The notes under the pieces were generated by a model. The model worked only from the letters and a program-made list of their open reading frames with translations. It made no database searches and had not been told where the DNA came from. The translations under genes and the position numbers were made by a program. Shown piece by piece: positions 32,243 through 43,686 of a DNA stretch of 64,000 nucleotides. The DNA is from Providencia stuartii (GTDB lineage Bacteria > Pseudomonadota > Gammaproteobacteria > Enterobacterales > Enterobacteriaceae), in assembly GCA_900455155.1 (NCBI GenBank), contig UGUC01000002.1, positions 868,001 to 932,000 of the forward strand, written 5' to 3'. The stretch's first letter is position 1. Each line of letters starts with the position of its first letter.

Positions 32243-32851
32243 ATTTACCTCCCACTTCTATGGGTTATTGTTCATTAATAACTAATAATAACTAAAGAAA
32301 TTACTGTCTATTCTTCCCATTTTTCCGATATATCGATAGGCATAACGTGCTTTTTTTTAATGAGAATAGTTATTGATACGATAGATTTTATTAATAACTC
32401 AAACTTATACATACAAGAGTGTATGTTATTTATCTATTAAAATCAAATGGCTGAGTGTAAATGGTAGGGGTTGATATATCAAAAAAGCAGTCGGATATAT
32501 TAAGTTCAATTTTTTTGTTGGATGTATTCGAAATTATTAACCAAGTAAAATATTGAAAAATTAATTTAACTTAAGTTGTGATGGGTGTGCTGATTTTTAC
32601 CATCAATACTTAGGAAATACCGAGGTAATAGTGACGGGGGTTAATGCTCAATAATCTGTGATTTTTGATGCTAATGGTTGACTGTTTAACTTTAGTTGAA
32701 CTATCAAATAAGTCAATTTACTTAACGTATCTTTAACAATTTAAAAAAATCACTTGACTCAACATGGTATAAGCAAGAAATACATGGCGTGGCATTCATG
32801 TCCTGTTTTGGCAAAGAGGTTAGCTGGAGATGAAATTATGCAAAGGGAAGA
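32243..32851. other. AT-rich regulatory gap upstream of the aarP-like gene
   Basis: About 600 bp between the aarP-like start and the hairpin after hmuV. It should contain the aarP promoter. I see no ORF with a credible start and no RNA motif I recognise. T- and A-tracts are frequent. Confidence 0.4.
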
Positions 32852-32889
32852 CTATTAGGTTTCTTGAGAAGACCCAAGAAACCTAATAG
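32852..32889 (-). terminator. Perfect 15-bp inverted repeat after hmuV
   Basis: CTATTAGGTTTCTTG (32852-32866) and CAAGAAACCTAATAG (32875-32889) form a perfect 15-bp stem with an 8-base loop, four bases after the hmuV stop. It probably ends the hmu transcript or protects its 3' end; on the minus strand it is followed only by a weak T content (TCTTCCC). Confidence 0.65.
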
Positions 32890-32893
32890 GTGA

Positions 32894-33679
32894 CTAACGA
32901 CGCAAGTAGATGTGTGGGGTGGCTGTTTCAGGATGTGAGATCACATCTAAATCTGCTTTATACCAACGAGTTAGATTTTCTGTCGTCAGAACTTCTTCAG
33001 GCGTACCTGCCGCCGCAAGTTGGCCTTGGTGAATTAAGTACACGCGATCAGCATACAGGGAGGTAAGGTTAAGATCGTGTAAGACGCAACACACGCCAAA
33101 AGGCCGCTCACGTGTTAATTGGTGTAATAACCGTAGGCTATGTTGTTGGTGGTAAAGATCAAGAGCTGAAGTTGGTTCATCAAGAAAAAGACAAGCAGGG
33201 CTATGGTTGGGTTGCCAGACTTGAGCAAGTACTCGTGCTAACTGAACGCGTTGTTGTTCACCACCAGAAAGCTGACGGAAATCGCGTTGGCGTAATTCCA
33301 AACAATCTGTTTGTGCTAACGCCTCTTCAATGGCTTGTTGCTTATGCTCAGCGCCATACGGGCTACGCCCCATCGCCACGACATCTTCAACAGTAAAGGC
33401 AAATGATAAGCTACTTTGTTGCTTCATCACCGCACGTTTTTTCGCCAATGCATTATGTTGCCATTTGCGTAAATCTAAACCTTCTAACAGACACTCCCCG
33501 TGAGTAGGAGAGTGAAAACCAGTCAGTAGTTTTAATAAACTGGATTTTCCTGCACCGTTTGGACCAATAATGACGACCATTTCATGTTGCTGTATGGATA
33601 AACTGATATCTTTTATTAATACCTTATCGGCAACGTGAAAACTGAGGTTACGTGCTTCAAGTAGAGTTTGTGTATTCAT
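32894..33679 (-). CDS. hmuV: Heme ABC transporter ATP-binding protein HmuV
   Basis: ATPase of the HmuTUV heme importer, 261 residues from ATG 33679 ([14 protein letters not shown]); the longer frame overlapping hmuU is not needed. Walker A is GPNGAGKSS, signature LSGGEQQRV, Walker [13 protein letters not shown], switch His in VLHDLNLTS. It is last in the minus-strand heme operon. Confidence 0.93.
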   Translation of the reverse strand: MNTQTLLEARNLSFHVADKVLIKDISLSIQQHEMVVIIGPNGAGKSSLLKLLTGFHSPTHGECLLEGLDLRKWQHNALAKKRAVMKQQSSLSFAFTVEDVVAMGRSPYGAEHKQQAIEEALAQTDCLELRQRDFRQLSGGEQQRVQLARVLAQVWQPNHSPACLFLDEPTSALDLYHQQHSLRLLHQLTRERPFGVCCVLHDLNLTSLYADRVYLIHQGQLAAAGTPEEVLTTENLTRWYKADLDVISHPETATPHIYLRR

Positions 33680-33684
33680 GATGT

Positions 33685-34686
33685 TTAAACTCTCCCTGCT
33701 GGTTGACGTAAAATTAGCCATAAAAAGTAAGGCCCGCCAATGAGCCCTGTTAGTAATCCAACAGGAATTTCAGCAGGAGAAACCGCAGTTCGAGCAATGG
33801 TATCGGCAATTAAAAGTAAGGTCGCTCCAACAATCGCAGAGCCAGGTATTAGCCAGCGGTGATCAGGGCCTAGCGTCATACGGATTAAATGGGGCACCAC
33901 GAGGCCGACGAAACCAATCACGCCACTCATTGCAACAGCACAACCTACCAGTAAGGCGCTAAGGAATAGTAAAATAAATTTTGTTCGCTCCACATTTAAC
34001 CCGAGATAGTGAGCGTCTTCATCACCTAGTTGCAGTAGATTAAGTCTATTACCTTGCCAAAGGCAGACAAAGCAGGTCGGTAAGATAACACTGGCGGCAA
34101 TCGTTAAGGAAGTCCAGTCGACATTCGCAAGTGTTCCCATCATCCATAAGCTAAAAGTACGCAGCTGTTGGTCATCGCTGATATAGCTTAGTACGCCGAT
34201 GAATGACATACACAAGGCATTGATCGCAATCCCAGCGAGAAGTAAGCGTGCTAAATTCCCATTTGAGTAGCGATTTAAGCTAAAAATAATAATTGAAACA
34301 ATAAGGCTGCCGACGAAAGCGGCGCCAATATGCCCATAGTTAAGTAGGGCGGTAGGTAATGAAAAAGAGAATACAATAAATGCAGCGACACATAAGGCAG
34401 CGCCACTGCTGATCCCTAATAAGCTGGGATCAGCAAGCGGGTTACGAAATAACCCCTGCATGATGGCACCTGAAACAGCAAGAGCAAGACCGACTAAAAT
34501 CGCTAGCAAAATACGTGGTAGCCGGATATTGAGCCAGATCTGCCAAAGAGGGTCTGTGGCAGGCGTCTGCCACAGAGTTTTAAACGATACATTCATTGCG
34601 CCAGCGTTGGAGGCAAGTAAGGCAATCGCCATCAAAACGAACAATAACGCAATGATAGCGAACAGAGGGTATTTAATTCGACTCAT
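33685..34686 (-). CDS. hmuU: Heme ABC transporter permease HmuU
   Basis: FecCD/BtuC-type permease, 333 residues, about ten membrane segments, that passes heme to the cytoplasm. Blocks typical of the family: [51 protein letters not shown] and [10 protein letters not shown]. The start overlaps the hmuT stop (ATGA). The gene is unbroken. Confidence 0.94.
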   Translation of the reverse strand: MSRIKYPLFAIIALLFVLMAIALLASNAGAMNVSFKTLWQTPATDPLWQIWLNIRLPRILLAILVGLALAVSGAIMQGLFRNPLADPSLLGISSGAALCVAAFIVFSFSLPTALLNYGHIGAAFVGSLIVSIIIFSLNRYSNGNLARLLLAGIAINALCMSFIGVLSYISDDQQLRTFSLWMMGTLANVDWTSLTIAASVILPTCFVCLWQGNRLNLLQLGDEDAHYLGLNVERTKFILLFLSALLVGCAVAMSGVIGFVGLVVPHLIRMTLGPDHRWLIPGSAIVGATLLLIADTIARTAVSPAEIPVGLLTGLIGGPYFLWLILRQPAGRV

Positions 34687-35507
34687 TGAAACTTCTCTAA
34701 TGCCTCGCGTATCTGTTGCATGACTTTAGGGGTACCAAGGCTAAATCCAAGCATTCCCATATCATCAACAACGATTAGTGCCTTATTTTTTGCGGCAGGT
34801 GTCATTGCCAGGCCTGGCAATTTCCAGACTTTATCTTCACCACCTAATGATTTGATGCCTTCATGGGTGACGATAATCAAATCAGGTTGACTTGCAATCA
34901 CACCTTCTTGTGATAATGGGCGGTAACTATTAAACCCGTTCATGGCGTTTTTAGCTCCCGCCGCTTTGATAAGACTATCCGCAGCGGTTTGCTGCCCCGC
35001 AGCAAGCGGCATTACGCCACCATGACTCATGATAAACAGAATTTTTTTATCTATGGGTGAGGTATTTACTTTGGCAATCTGTTGATTAAATTGCTCCAAC
35101 TAACCGTTTACCTTGTTCTGTTTTACCGACAGCATTAGCCACCGTTGTAATTTTTTCTGGAATGGCTTCTAATGCAGGCTTACCAGTCACCTTGATGACT
35201 TTTTACACCACTTTTTTCTATCTGGGAAAGTGCCATTGAGGGTTTTGCTAGTTCACTGGCAAGCACAAGCGTTGGGCGCATAGAAAGCACACCTTCAGCG
35301 TTGAGCATTCGCATATAACCGACATCGGGTAGCTTAACAGCTTGAGCAGGATGAAGGCTGGTGCTATCTCCGAGCAACCACTTGAGCGCCTGCATCAAGT
35401 TCAAAAACAATCTCCGTAACATCACCACCTAACGTGATGATCCGTTCGGCTGATTGAGCGGAAAAGCTCATGATTAATGTCACTGCAATTAGAAGCCATT
35501 GTTTCAT
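34683..35507 (-). CDS. hmuT: Periplasmic heme-binding protein HmuT, three +1 frameshifts
   Basis: Solute-binding protein that shuttles heme from the outer-membrane receptor to HmuUV. From ATG 35507 ([21 protein letters not shown], a signal peptide) the frame is broken near 35370 (extra G, sense VVARDSTSLHP), near 35200-35204 (extra A, sense SGVKVIKVTG) and near 35096 (extra G, sense LVEQFNQQ). Corrected length is about 274 codons, close to Yersinia HmuT. Conserved blocks are [23 protein letters not shown] and [12 protein letters not shown]. Confidence 0.88.
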
Positions 35508-35517
35508 TTTTATTTAC

Positions 35518-36584
35518 CTAACGATTAAATGTGCGGTAGCGCCCATAACCTGATTACGCCATTGTTCTTGCCTCTGGAGTACCTTCAGTACGTTGCCCGT
35601 ACATTTGTACGATTTGATTACCGTCTTTATCGAAGACTTCAAGGCTTGTGACGAAAACCATCTTGAGTGGGTTTACGCGTTACCCAACACTCTGAAACGC
35701 CGTTTTCAATCATATGCAACGTAAAGTCTGGATTAAAAATGTTGAGCCATTTAATGTCCGAACCTTCTGCTTGGTATGGCATAAGGCGTTTTTAATTGAC
35801 CAGTAAAAAATCTGCACGCAGCCACGATTACCGACAAAAATCATGATTTCATTTTGGTCCATCAAACGCGGTATTGACTAATTGATTGAATGAATCAACA
35901 GGAACTTGCCATGCTAAATCATCACTAACGGCACGGAAGACTTGTTGGCGACTAAGATTATTTTTTTTCAATAAAATAAAGAACTGGTGGACATCGGTCA
36001 TGTTGCGCCACTCTTGTTCTAGCTGCTGTTTCAATTCATCACTGATTGGCTGCTCAGAGAATGGCACAGCGGCTTCAATAGCAAGAGGTGGATTGTCTGA
36101 CGTTGCATATTGTGCAATGAGAGAGTTCCATGCCGCCATATCAGTCTCATCTGTAGTATAGACTTTATGCAGCGCATCGCCTTGTTTATCGAAAAATTGA
36201 ATACTATGGCGTTCACCATTTTTTTGAATCTTCAGTCAGCGTGAAAATGGCATCCCAATGAGAGAAGAACATGCGTAAGTCTAAGGCGCGTGGATTTAAA
36301 ATTAACCCTGCATGGTCGCTAAATTTTGCATTGTCATAGCGACCAACTTGCTCATGAACGACATACTCATTGCGGGTGATGGCCTTAACTTTACCGACAG
36401 ATGCTAGCGCTTTTCAGCAGTGTTGGGGGCATCAACATTCAGTCTTTGTGCTTTGTCATGACCTACACGACAATGCAATAGTTCACCTTCTGAAACATTA
36501 AGGTAGGCAGCCAGATCACGAGCGTATTTTTGCTTTGTTTTCTGCTTTTGCTTGTTGGTAACGCTCGAAAAGTGTTGAACTCAC
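35518..36584 (-). CDS. hmuS: Hemin-degrading/transport factor HmuS, multiple +1 frameshifts
   Basis: Cytoplasmic heme-binding protein of the HemS/HmuS/ChuS family, thought to release iron from or traffic heme. It starts at GTG 36584 behind AAGGAAG (SSTLFERYQQAKAEN) and ends at TAG 35518-35520. The longest clean piece (35849-36139) carries WRNMTDVHQFFILLKKNNLSRQQVFRAVSDDLAWQV, diagnostic of the family. At least one break is an extra A near 36530 (sense NKAKYARDLAAYL); the total length is compatible with about 353 residues after removing five bases. The exact number of breaks was not resolved. Confidence 0.85.
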
Positions 36585-36611
36585 AGTGTATCTTCCTTAA
36601 TTAACTATAAA

Positions 36612-38623
36612 TTACCATTGGAAGCTGACGAGCAGCTTGGCATTACGCCCATCCTGAGGGACGCCTTGTGACGAGTAGTATTCTTTATCGAAGGCATTGC
36701 CTAAAACGACACTGGTTCCTAGGCCTTTTAATTGGCCTTCCACCTTTGGTAGCTAACGTAAAAATCATGAACAGCGTAGCCTGCTTGGCGCGGTGCTTTG
36801 GATGCATCGTTGAAATCGGTATGACGAGTAAATTCACCTAACCAACCCACAGAAAAACCACTGTCTGAAATTGGTACGTTTAAGGTTGCTGGTTAGCGAG
36901 TCAGGTTTAATGGAGGTAATTGATTTACCATTTGATTCATCTTTACCTTCGGTGTGGTTATAAGCTAAATTCCAACCCAAATAGTCCGTTTTTATAGTCC
37001 ATTGAAGCATCCCAACCCCCAAATTTTAGCTCGTTTTTGTATTGATGGAGGTTGTGTAGTTATTCTGAGGATTTCTAAAGTCAACGTTCACATAGGTATT
37101 GATATAGTCTTTTGCTTTAGTGTCAAAATAACTTGCTTTAAATTGTAGATTGTCACGTTCAGTGAATAGATCATCAAAACCGTAGCCCAACCCCATATTC
37201 AGCAGTACGTGTAGACTCTGGTTTGAGATTCGGATTTGGTCGCCATTTATTTACTATTGGGCCCCATTTTGGAAATGAATTTCATCGTTATACATTTCCA
37301 TCATAGAAGGTGCTCGGAAAGCTTCTGAATAAGAGGCAAATAGCATTGACCAGTCTGTTGGTGTAATGCTAACGGCGCCTTTAGAAGACCATTTGCCTTC
37401 TTTCACGTCCTCATTATCTTTAGCGGTTTGCTTTATAATGGTCATAGCGAGTGCCAACAATAAACGATACAGGTAAATCTTTTAAGGCGATTTCATCTTG
37501 CAAGAAACCTGAAGCAAAGGTGATATCAGCATCAGGGAATTGCGTTGTTGAAGCGTAAGGTGTTTGATTTTGTTTGTATGTTTCGCCGCCATAAGTAAAG
37601 TTATGGGCTGCGATAGGTAAAATCATACAAGTGTGTTTTATTATCAACTTTCAGACCATAAGTTTTTTGGGTACGGCCTTCATAGTGAGTATTTTTACCT
37701 TTAGCGGTAATATTAACGTCAGAATAGTAAGTGGTTGCTTTAAGATTTAACCAATCGTTTGATTCTGGGTTTAACTGGTAAGTCGCTTGGGCATCACGTT
37801 GACGTGTAGTGCGGTTAACCTTTAGATTATCCTTAGTAATATCGATTTGTTGTGGGTCTTTGGGTTCATATGCATTATTATTGTAATAGCGCAGTTGCCC
37901 TGATAGCTTTTGCTTATCATCAAACTGCCATGTCCCTTTGGCGAGTAGGTTTGAGATGGTTTCTTTGTTTTCCATATCATCGCCATTGCTTAAGCGAACA
38001 TCTCCGACTTGTTTGGTAACAAAACTAAACAAACCATCAAATTGCTCAGTACGCCCAAAAGATGTACCGCCAAAACCAAAGCTATGATCCCCTGTAGCAG
38101 CTTGGCTAAAGACACGAAAGCCACTGTTTTGACCCTCACGTAATAGATCTTTAGCATCTACGGTTTCCCAAGCGATCACACCTCCCATCGCGCCGCTACC
38201 ATACAGTAGAGCTGAAGGGCCACGAACAATTTCGACTTGTTTTATCAGTGCAGGATCAATAAATGTGCCGTTAACGTGACCAGTATCAGTACCTTGGCGT
38301 ACATTATCGACGAGGGTTAAAATACCGCGACGGTCAAAACCACGCATGTAGATATCTTGACCATTAGTGCGACTAGTACCAGTAACACCGATCCCCGGAA
38401 TTTTACGCAAGATATCGTTGACCGTACTTGCCGTTTTTGTTTCAGGTGAGTCATTTTTGATCACAGTGACCATCATTGGGGCATCGAAGCTATCTCTTTC
38501 AGTACCTGTTGCATAGACGGTCATCACATCATTGCGATTTGATGGTGTTGTTTCTGCATGAGCGCTTGCCATAACGGAAAGTATTGCGCTTGTCAGAACG
38601 GATAAACGTAAAACATGAGACAT
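36612..38623 (-). CDS. hmuR: TonB-dependent heme/hemoglobin receptor HmuR/HemR, several +1 frameshifts
   Basis: Outer-membrane heme receptor. From ATG 38623 (GGAG nine bases upstream) there is a signal peptide ending AHA, a plug domain (VNDILRKIPGIGVTG, MRGFDRRGILTLVDN, IVRGPSALLYGSGAMGGVI) and a 22-strand barrel. The heme-receptor FRAP motif (SEAFRAPSMMEMY) and NPNL motif (RPNPNLKPE) are both present. It ends with LVSFQW. Breaks include an extra T near 37618 (sense YDLPIAAHNFTYGG) and an extra A near 37433 (sense HYKATAKDNED). Total span fits about 670 codons. Confidence 0.88.
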
Positions 38624-38647
38624 ATTGTTATACTCCATAAAGTGTTA

Positions 38648-38705
38648 CCGGTTTGCTCCCTAAGTTTCGATTTTGCCTAAATCTGTATGCAGGGAAACAA
38701 ACCGG
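38648..38705 (-). repeat. Long hairpin between the two heme-receptor genes
   Basis: CCGGTTTG (38648-38655) pairs with CAAACCGG (38698-38705), and just inside TCCCT (38657-38661) pairs with AGGGA (38691-38695), giving a two-part stem around a 29-base loop. It is followed, 24 bases on in the minus direction, by the hmuR start region. It may be a leader structure, processing site or partial terminator that sets the ratio of the two receptors. Confidence 0.6.
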
Positions 38706-38737
38706 CGAGTATTATTTATTTTATAATTATTAAATGG

Positions 38738-40895
38738 TTACCATTGATAACTCACATTGAAATAGAAATTACGGCCTTCTTGGGGAACCCCCATCGAAGA
38801 GACATATTGACGATCAAAGGCGTTTTTCATCGTTAATGTCGTATTCAACCCTTTTATAAATTGGTCAGCTTGATAGTTCACATAAAAGTCATGAAGGCTA
38901 TAGCCTGCATACTGGATGACTTCTTTATGGTAACGATCGAGTCCATGCTGAGATTTATGTTGTTTTAATTGGTACTTAGCATTGCCTTGGAACTGTGTTT
39001 TAGCCGCAAATTCACCTACCCAGCCAAGACTAAGGCCAGTTGTTGCAATAGGGGCATTGAAGCGAATGAGTAGCGTTTCAGGGCGAATGGAAGAGAGAGA
39101 ATAGCCTGTGCCGTCCTCTTTACCTGTTGTTTTGTTATGACTGATATTTAAATCAAACCAGAGGGTTTTGTAGCGAATAAAGCTATCAATACCTCGAATT
39201 GTAGCGGAAGGAACATTGCTAAAATAAATTTCATTAGGGAACCATTGATATTGCCCTTTCATGAAATGGTATTTTTTAGTGTAACGACCTTCAACGGCAA
39301 TATGGTTTTTTTGCTTTAGTATCAAAATACGTTGACCCAAATTGCAGTTCATCGCCATTTGATAACAGATCATCAAAACTTGCTTTTAAACCAACTTCTA
39401 CTGTTTTATTTGTCTCAGGTTGTAAGTCAGGCGTAGGTCTAAAATCGGAAGTTAGCCAGCCGCCCATCACCGAAAAGTGATTAGAATTGTTATACAGCTC
39501 TGCCATACGAGGCGTCCGATAACCTTCGGAGTAAGAGGAGTATAGGTTTAACCAATGTGCCGGCGTGATACTGACCGCAAAACGTGACGACCAATTCGTA
39601 TCTCTATTCTTTGCAAACCCTTGACGTGAAGCTTCATAGCTTGTGAAACGGGTTCCTGCTGAGAGTGTAATAGGCAGGTGGTGTAACGTCATATCATTGT
39701 TAACCCAGCCCGAAATATTAGCTAGTCGAGCAGGGGGGTAGCTGATCGCGTGTTTATTGGGTTTTTGCTGTTGTTGATAATACTCGATACCACTTTCTAT
39801 TTGGTTATTCACCCAGCCCTCAATAGGAACAATAAAGTGATTAGTCAATTTGGTACCATAGGTATATTGCGTACGCTTTTCGCGTTGATATTGATTATCA
39901 GCCTTAGCTTTTTCTCTATCTAACTGACTCAAAGAGAGGTCGGTATAGTACAGATCCCAATTTGCTTGCCAGTTAGGGAAACGGTTTGAGGTAATATATT
40001 GACTAATTGAAACATCCCGCTGGTGGCTATCGCGCTCGTGGGGCGTGTTTTTAAAACGCGTATCAGCGGAGTTGTTTACTGTAGGTTGTTTGAGACCTAA
40101 CCCATCATTACGATAATCACGTAGCTGTAAGGCTAAAATGATAATTAGGGTGTGCATACCAAGTGGTTTTTAATAACCAATTATGCACTTTCTCATGATT
40201 ATCTTGAGTTGGAAAATCCGCAGATGCGAGTGAATATTTTTTACGTTGGCTATAACTTAATAGCATATCCAGAGGGGCCAGTATGTCCATATACCGATGC
40301 CCCAGCAAGGTAGCTGTGGTCATTGCGGTTGACCCCACTGAAAACGCGGCCCTCCTAATGCCTGCCCTTGCTTTAATAAATCCTTTGCATTCACGGTTTT
40401 CATCGCTACGACACCCGCTAGCGCGCCACTTCCATGAGCAACGGATGAAGCACCTTTATGGACAAAGACTTTTTTTACCAGTGACGGGTCAATAAATGTC
40501 GCATTGTATAACCCAGAATTAAAATCTTGAGTGACGTTATCCACCGTGATTTTTACACCACGAGAATCATAGCCACGTAGATGAACCTCTTGACCGTAGG
40601 TTCCACCAGTACCAGAGACAAAAATACCGGGTTGGCCTTTTAATAAATCTAAGGCAGAGCTTGCTGATTGATATTCAGGGGATTGAGCATCAATGACATC
40701 GACTTGCTCGGCCACCGCAATATTTTCGTGATGAAAAGGGTGGGTCGTAACATGAACAGTATCACCTATCGTCTTTTTTGCTGTTGCAACCGCGCTAAAT
40801 CCTGAAATAGCGAGTGTTGTCGCAAGTGCGGAAACGGTTATTTTTGATCCATTTAACGATATGGTGGGTGTAACAGACATCAGTTTAAACTCCAT
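38738..40895 (-). CDS. Second TonB-dependent heme-type receptor, several frameshifts
   Basis: Paralogous outer-membrane receptor upstream of hmuR. It starts at ATG 40895 (AAGGA eight bases upstream) or ATG 40880, with a signal-like N-terminus ending VATA. The plug is clear (SSALDLLKGQPGIFVSG, LRGYDSRGVKITVDN, VFVHKGASSVAHGSGALAGVV) and the gene ends NFYFNVSYQW. The barrel motifs diverge from heme receptors: FRAP is YRTP (SEGYRTPRMAELY) and NPNL is TPDL (TPDLQPE). Breaks include an extra G near 40350 (sense ALGGRVFSGVN). The ligand may therefore differ from that of HmuR. Confidence 0.82.
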
Positions 40896-40983
40896 AGGAA
40901 ATCCTTTCCTTATGTGGTGAATATCGCTGGCTGCCTTGATACAAGATCTGGGTGGCTTGCTGTGAATAAATTTTGAATAAAAA

Positions 40984-41169
40984 CTATTTGGTTAAAATCA
41001 GTTTACCAGCACGAGTCTGCCTTAACTGGTATATCTCGCCGCGATGTTGGATCGCTAATTTACCTTCAGAGCCTAATAATTGATGACTATCTATAACGTC
41101 AACTTTTACGGGCGGAAGGGTTGAGTTGGCGATATTTTCAATAGGTGGTTTAGTGATGTTATCAGTCAT
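40984..41169 (-). CDS. hemP: HemP/HmuP family heme-uptake protein
   Basis: Small protein of 61 residues whose C-terminal half (SHQLLGSEGKLAIQHRGEIYQLRQTRAGKLILTK) matches the HemP/HmuP family found at the head of heme operons; in rhizobia and Burkholderia-type systems the homologue is an activator of the receptor gene. It is first in the minus-strand heme cluster, just downstream of a Fur-like box. Confidence 0.88.
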   Translation of the reverse strand: MTDNITKPPIENIANSTLPPVKVDVIDSHQLLGSEGKLAIQHRGEIYQLRQTRAGKLILTK

Positions 41170-41194
41170 ATTTGGCCCAATTGATAATAAAACT

Positions 41195-41213
41195 AAGAGT
41201 GAGAATCATTATC
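41195..41213 (-). promoter_or_regulatory. Fur-like box upstream of hemP
   Basis: On the minus strand the sequence GATAATGATTCTCACTCTT has a perfect left half of the Fur consensus and a weak right half (about 13 of 19 matches by eye). It lies 26 bp upstream of the hemP start. It predicts iron repression of the hem/hmu cluster. Confidence 0.65.
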
Positions 41214-41375
41214 TTTAAGTTGCTAAGTAACATCAAGGGGTTTTTACATTTAGATGACAAAATCACTACAATGCATGAGTTGCTTATCGGTTTAGGTTAA
41301 TATTTATGCAGAAAGGAACTCGACTCTTTCCTATCAGAGAGAGTGAAAGAGTCGGTGGGGGAATAAAATGTCAGC

Positions 41376-42425
41376 TTATTTAAAGCGGCTTTCTACTGCT
41401 TGGACCAAGATATCAATGAGTTGCTCGGTATCATCCCAGCCTAAACAGGGGTCTGTGATGGATTGCCCGTAAGTTAGAGGTTGACCTGCAATAATTTTTT
41501 GAGTGCCTTCAAGTAAGAAGCTTTCAGCCATTACACCACTAATTGCGGTCGAACCGCCTTTGATTTGCTCAGCAATATCGCGGGCGACTTCAAGTTGGCG
41601 ACGGTGGATTTTTTGGCAGTTACCATGGCTAAAATCAACGACTAAATGTTCAGCTAATTCAAATTCACGTAGCTTATCACAAGCCGCTGCAATATCTCCG
41701 GCAGAGTAGTTAGGCTGCTTTCCACCACGCATAATAATATGGCCATGTGGGTTACCACTGGTTTGGTAGATGGTCATTTGACCACTTTTATCGGGCGATA
41801 AAAACATATGTTGAGCGCTGGCTGCGCGGATGGCATCGATAGCAATACGGATATTGCCATCAGTACCATTTTTAAAACCAACAGGGCAAGAGAGTGCCGA
41901 TGCCATTTCTCGATGGATTTGGCTTTCTGTTGTTCTTGCGCCAATCGCTCCCCAACTGATCAAATCAGCAATATATTGCCCTGTGACCATATCGAGAAAT
42001 TCTGTTGCGGTAGGTAGCCCAAGCTGATTGACATCAATAAGTAATTTGCGGGCGAGCCGTATCCCCGTATTGACTTGGCAAGAGTTATCTAAATTAGGAT
42101 CGGAGATCAGGCCTTTCCAACCTACAACGGTACGGGGTTTTTCAAAGTAGGTACGCATAACGATTTCAAGACGGTCTTGATAGCGTTCACGTAAGACATT
42201 CAGCCGATTAGCATATTCCAGAGCCGCATCAATATCATGAATAGAGCATGGGCCAACAATAACCAATAAACGGGGATCTTCCCCCGATAAAATTTTCTCT
42301 ATCCGTTTACGTGACGCTGTCACGTTTTCAGCCACTTTCTCAGAAATAGGAAATTCGTCAGCGAGTGTCTGTGGGGTAATTAAGCTATCCACACGCTGAG
42401 TACGTAGTTCGTCAGTTTTTTGCAT
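41376..42425 (-). CDS. aroH: 3-deoxy-D-arabino-heptulosonate 7-phosphate synthase, AroH type
   Basis: First enzyme of the shikimate pathway (PEP plus erythrose 4-phosphate), class I DAHP synthase, 349 residues. Motifs: VGPCSIHD, RTYFEKPRTVVGWKG, GARTTESQIHREMAS, KNGTDG and VDFSHGN. N-terminal KTDELRTQRVDSLITP and its place next to ppsR-ppsA match E. coli aroH, the Trp-sensitive isoenzyme. No clear TrpR operator was seen upstream. The neighbouring ppsA product makes its substrate PEP. Confidence 0.93.
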   Translation of the reverse strand: MQKTDELRTQRVDSLITPQTLADEFPISEKVAENVTASRKRIEKILSGEDPRLLVIVGPCSIHDIDAALEYANRLNVLRERYQDRLEIVMRTYFEKPRTVVGWKGLISDPNLDNSCQVNTGIRLARKLLIDVNQLGLPTATEFLDMVTGQYIADLISWGAIGARTTESQIHREMASALSCPVGFKNGTDGNIRIAIDAIRAASAQHMFLSPDKSGQMTIYQTSGNPHGHIIMRGGKQPNYSAGDIAAACDKLREFELAEHLVVDFSHGNCQKIHRRQLEVARDIAEQIKGGSTAISGVMAESFLLEGTQKIIAGQPLTYGQSITDPCLGWDDTEQLIDILVQAVESRFK

Positions 42426-42552
42426 TCTTTCTTCTCAAAAGCTTTAATAGGCAGAGCCGTATCAGTGATTAGGATCACAATAAACGAAAATGGCTCGAAT
42501 TCAACCTACAACGTGAGATTGAATGAAAGATTTTTTAAAAAATACATTTCGA

Positions 42553-43415
42553 CTAAAAGATACGCCGTTTTAGCCCCATCGTGTCAATGACTTTGGCAGA
42601 AATTTCCTCTACTGAGTAATTGGTTGTATTGAGATAGTTGATCTTGTTTTGTCTAAATAGTGCCTCGACCTCAGCAATTTCAATGCGGCATTGACGTAAT
42701 GATGCATAGCGGCTGTTTTCACGTCGCTCTTCACGAATAGCGGCTAGTCTTTCCGGGCTTATCGTCAAACCAAATAATTTATGCGTATAAGGGCGTAGTG
42801 CAGCGGGTAACTGCAAGTTATCCATATCGTCTGCCGTAAATGGATAGTTAGCGGCTTGAATACCAAATTGCATGGCTAAATAGAGGGCTGGTAGGGGTTT
42901 TACCACAACGGGAGACGCCTAACAAAATCACTTGTGCTTGGTCTAGGTTGCGCAAGGAAATACCGTCATCATGGGCTAATGTGTATTCGATAGCAGCAAT
43001 GCGAGCATCATATTGATTGATATTCTGTAGCGATAAGCCATGGGTACGGTTGAGTTTAGGCTCAGGCTCTAACCCCACTTCTTGCTGAATAGGGGCAACC
43101 AAAGGTTTGCACAATATCCTGACAAAAACCGGCGCTGTCGGTAATAATTTTTTTTACGGAGGGGGAAATGATGGAATAGAACACCAGTGGACGGTTTTGA
43201 GTCTCTTGATAAATCGTATCAATTTTCTGTTTTATTTCCTGCGCACGTGCTTCTGTGGTGACAAAAGGTAGCGTATAGGAATTGAAAACTAAGGGAAATT
43301 GCGACAAAACAGCATGTCCTAGCGTTTCTGCGGTTATTGCGGTTCCATCTGAAATAAAAAAAACAGTTCGTTCTGTGAGGTTTGTTTTATGATTAGTTGC
43401 GGTTATTTCGCTCAT
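42553..43415 (-). CDS. ppsR: PEP synthase regulatory protein PpsR (DUF299), two +1 frameshifts
   Basis: Bifunctional ADP-dependent kinase/Pi-dependent pyrophosphorylase that inactivates and reactivates PpsA. From ATG 43415 the frame is broken at 43101-43103 (extra T in the message, sense [13 protein letters not shown]) and at 42884-42886 (extra C, sense [13 protein letters not shown]). Corrected length is 286 residues. The P-loop-like [11 protein letters not shown] and [14 protein letters not shown] blocks are diagnostic. It is divergent from ppsA, as in E. coli. Confidence 0.93.
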
Positions 43416-43686
43416 ATATAGTGTCTTTTGTTGTATTTTTCGTTGGTTTTAGAGAGATATTATATTTGATTAAAGTTTAAAAAATAGTTTATAGGGGAAA
43501 GTATAGCCAATATTTGAACAATTTTTAGAACAAAAATTTTTTCTTGCTAGTTGGAACGATTCACCAGTCTATATTCAGATATTGTCTGTGCTAGTCTATT
43601 TCGTGAGGCGAATTATCGCCAATGAGATTTTTTACGATTTGTACCTTGTCACTAAATTGCTAGATAAAGATAAAGGATCGCTTTCA

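Noticed and set aside
36612..40895. True pseudogenisation of both heme receptors
   Set aside because: The breaks I could resolve are single extra bases, as in essential genes elsewhere in the window, so error is more likely than decay.
42426..42550. TrpR operator upstream of aroH
   Set aside because: Expected from E. coli, but no CTAGTTAACTAG-like dyad is visible in the upstream sequence.
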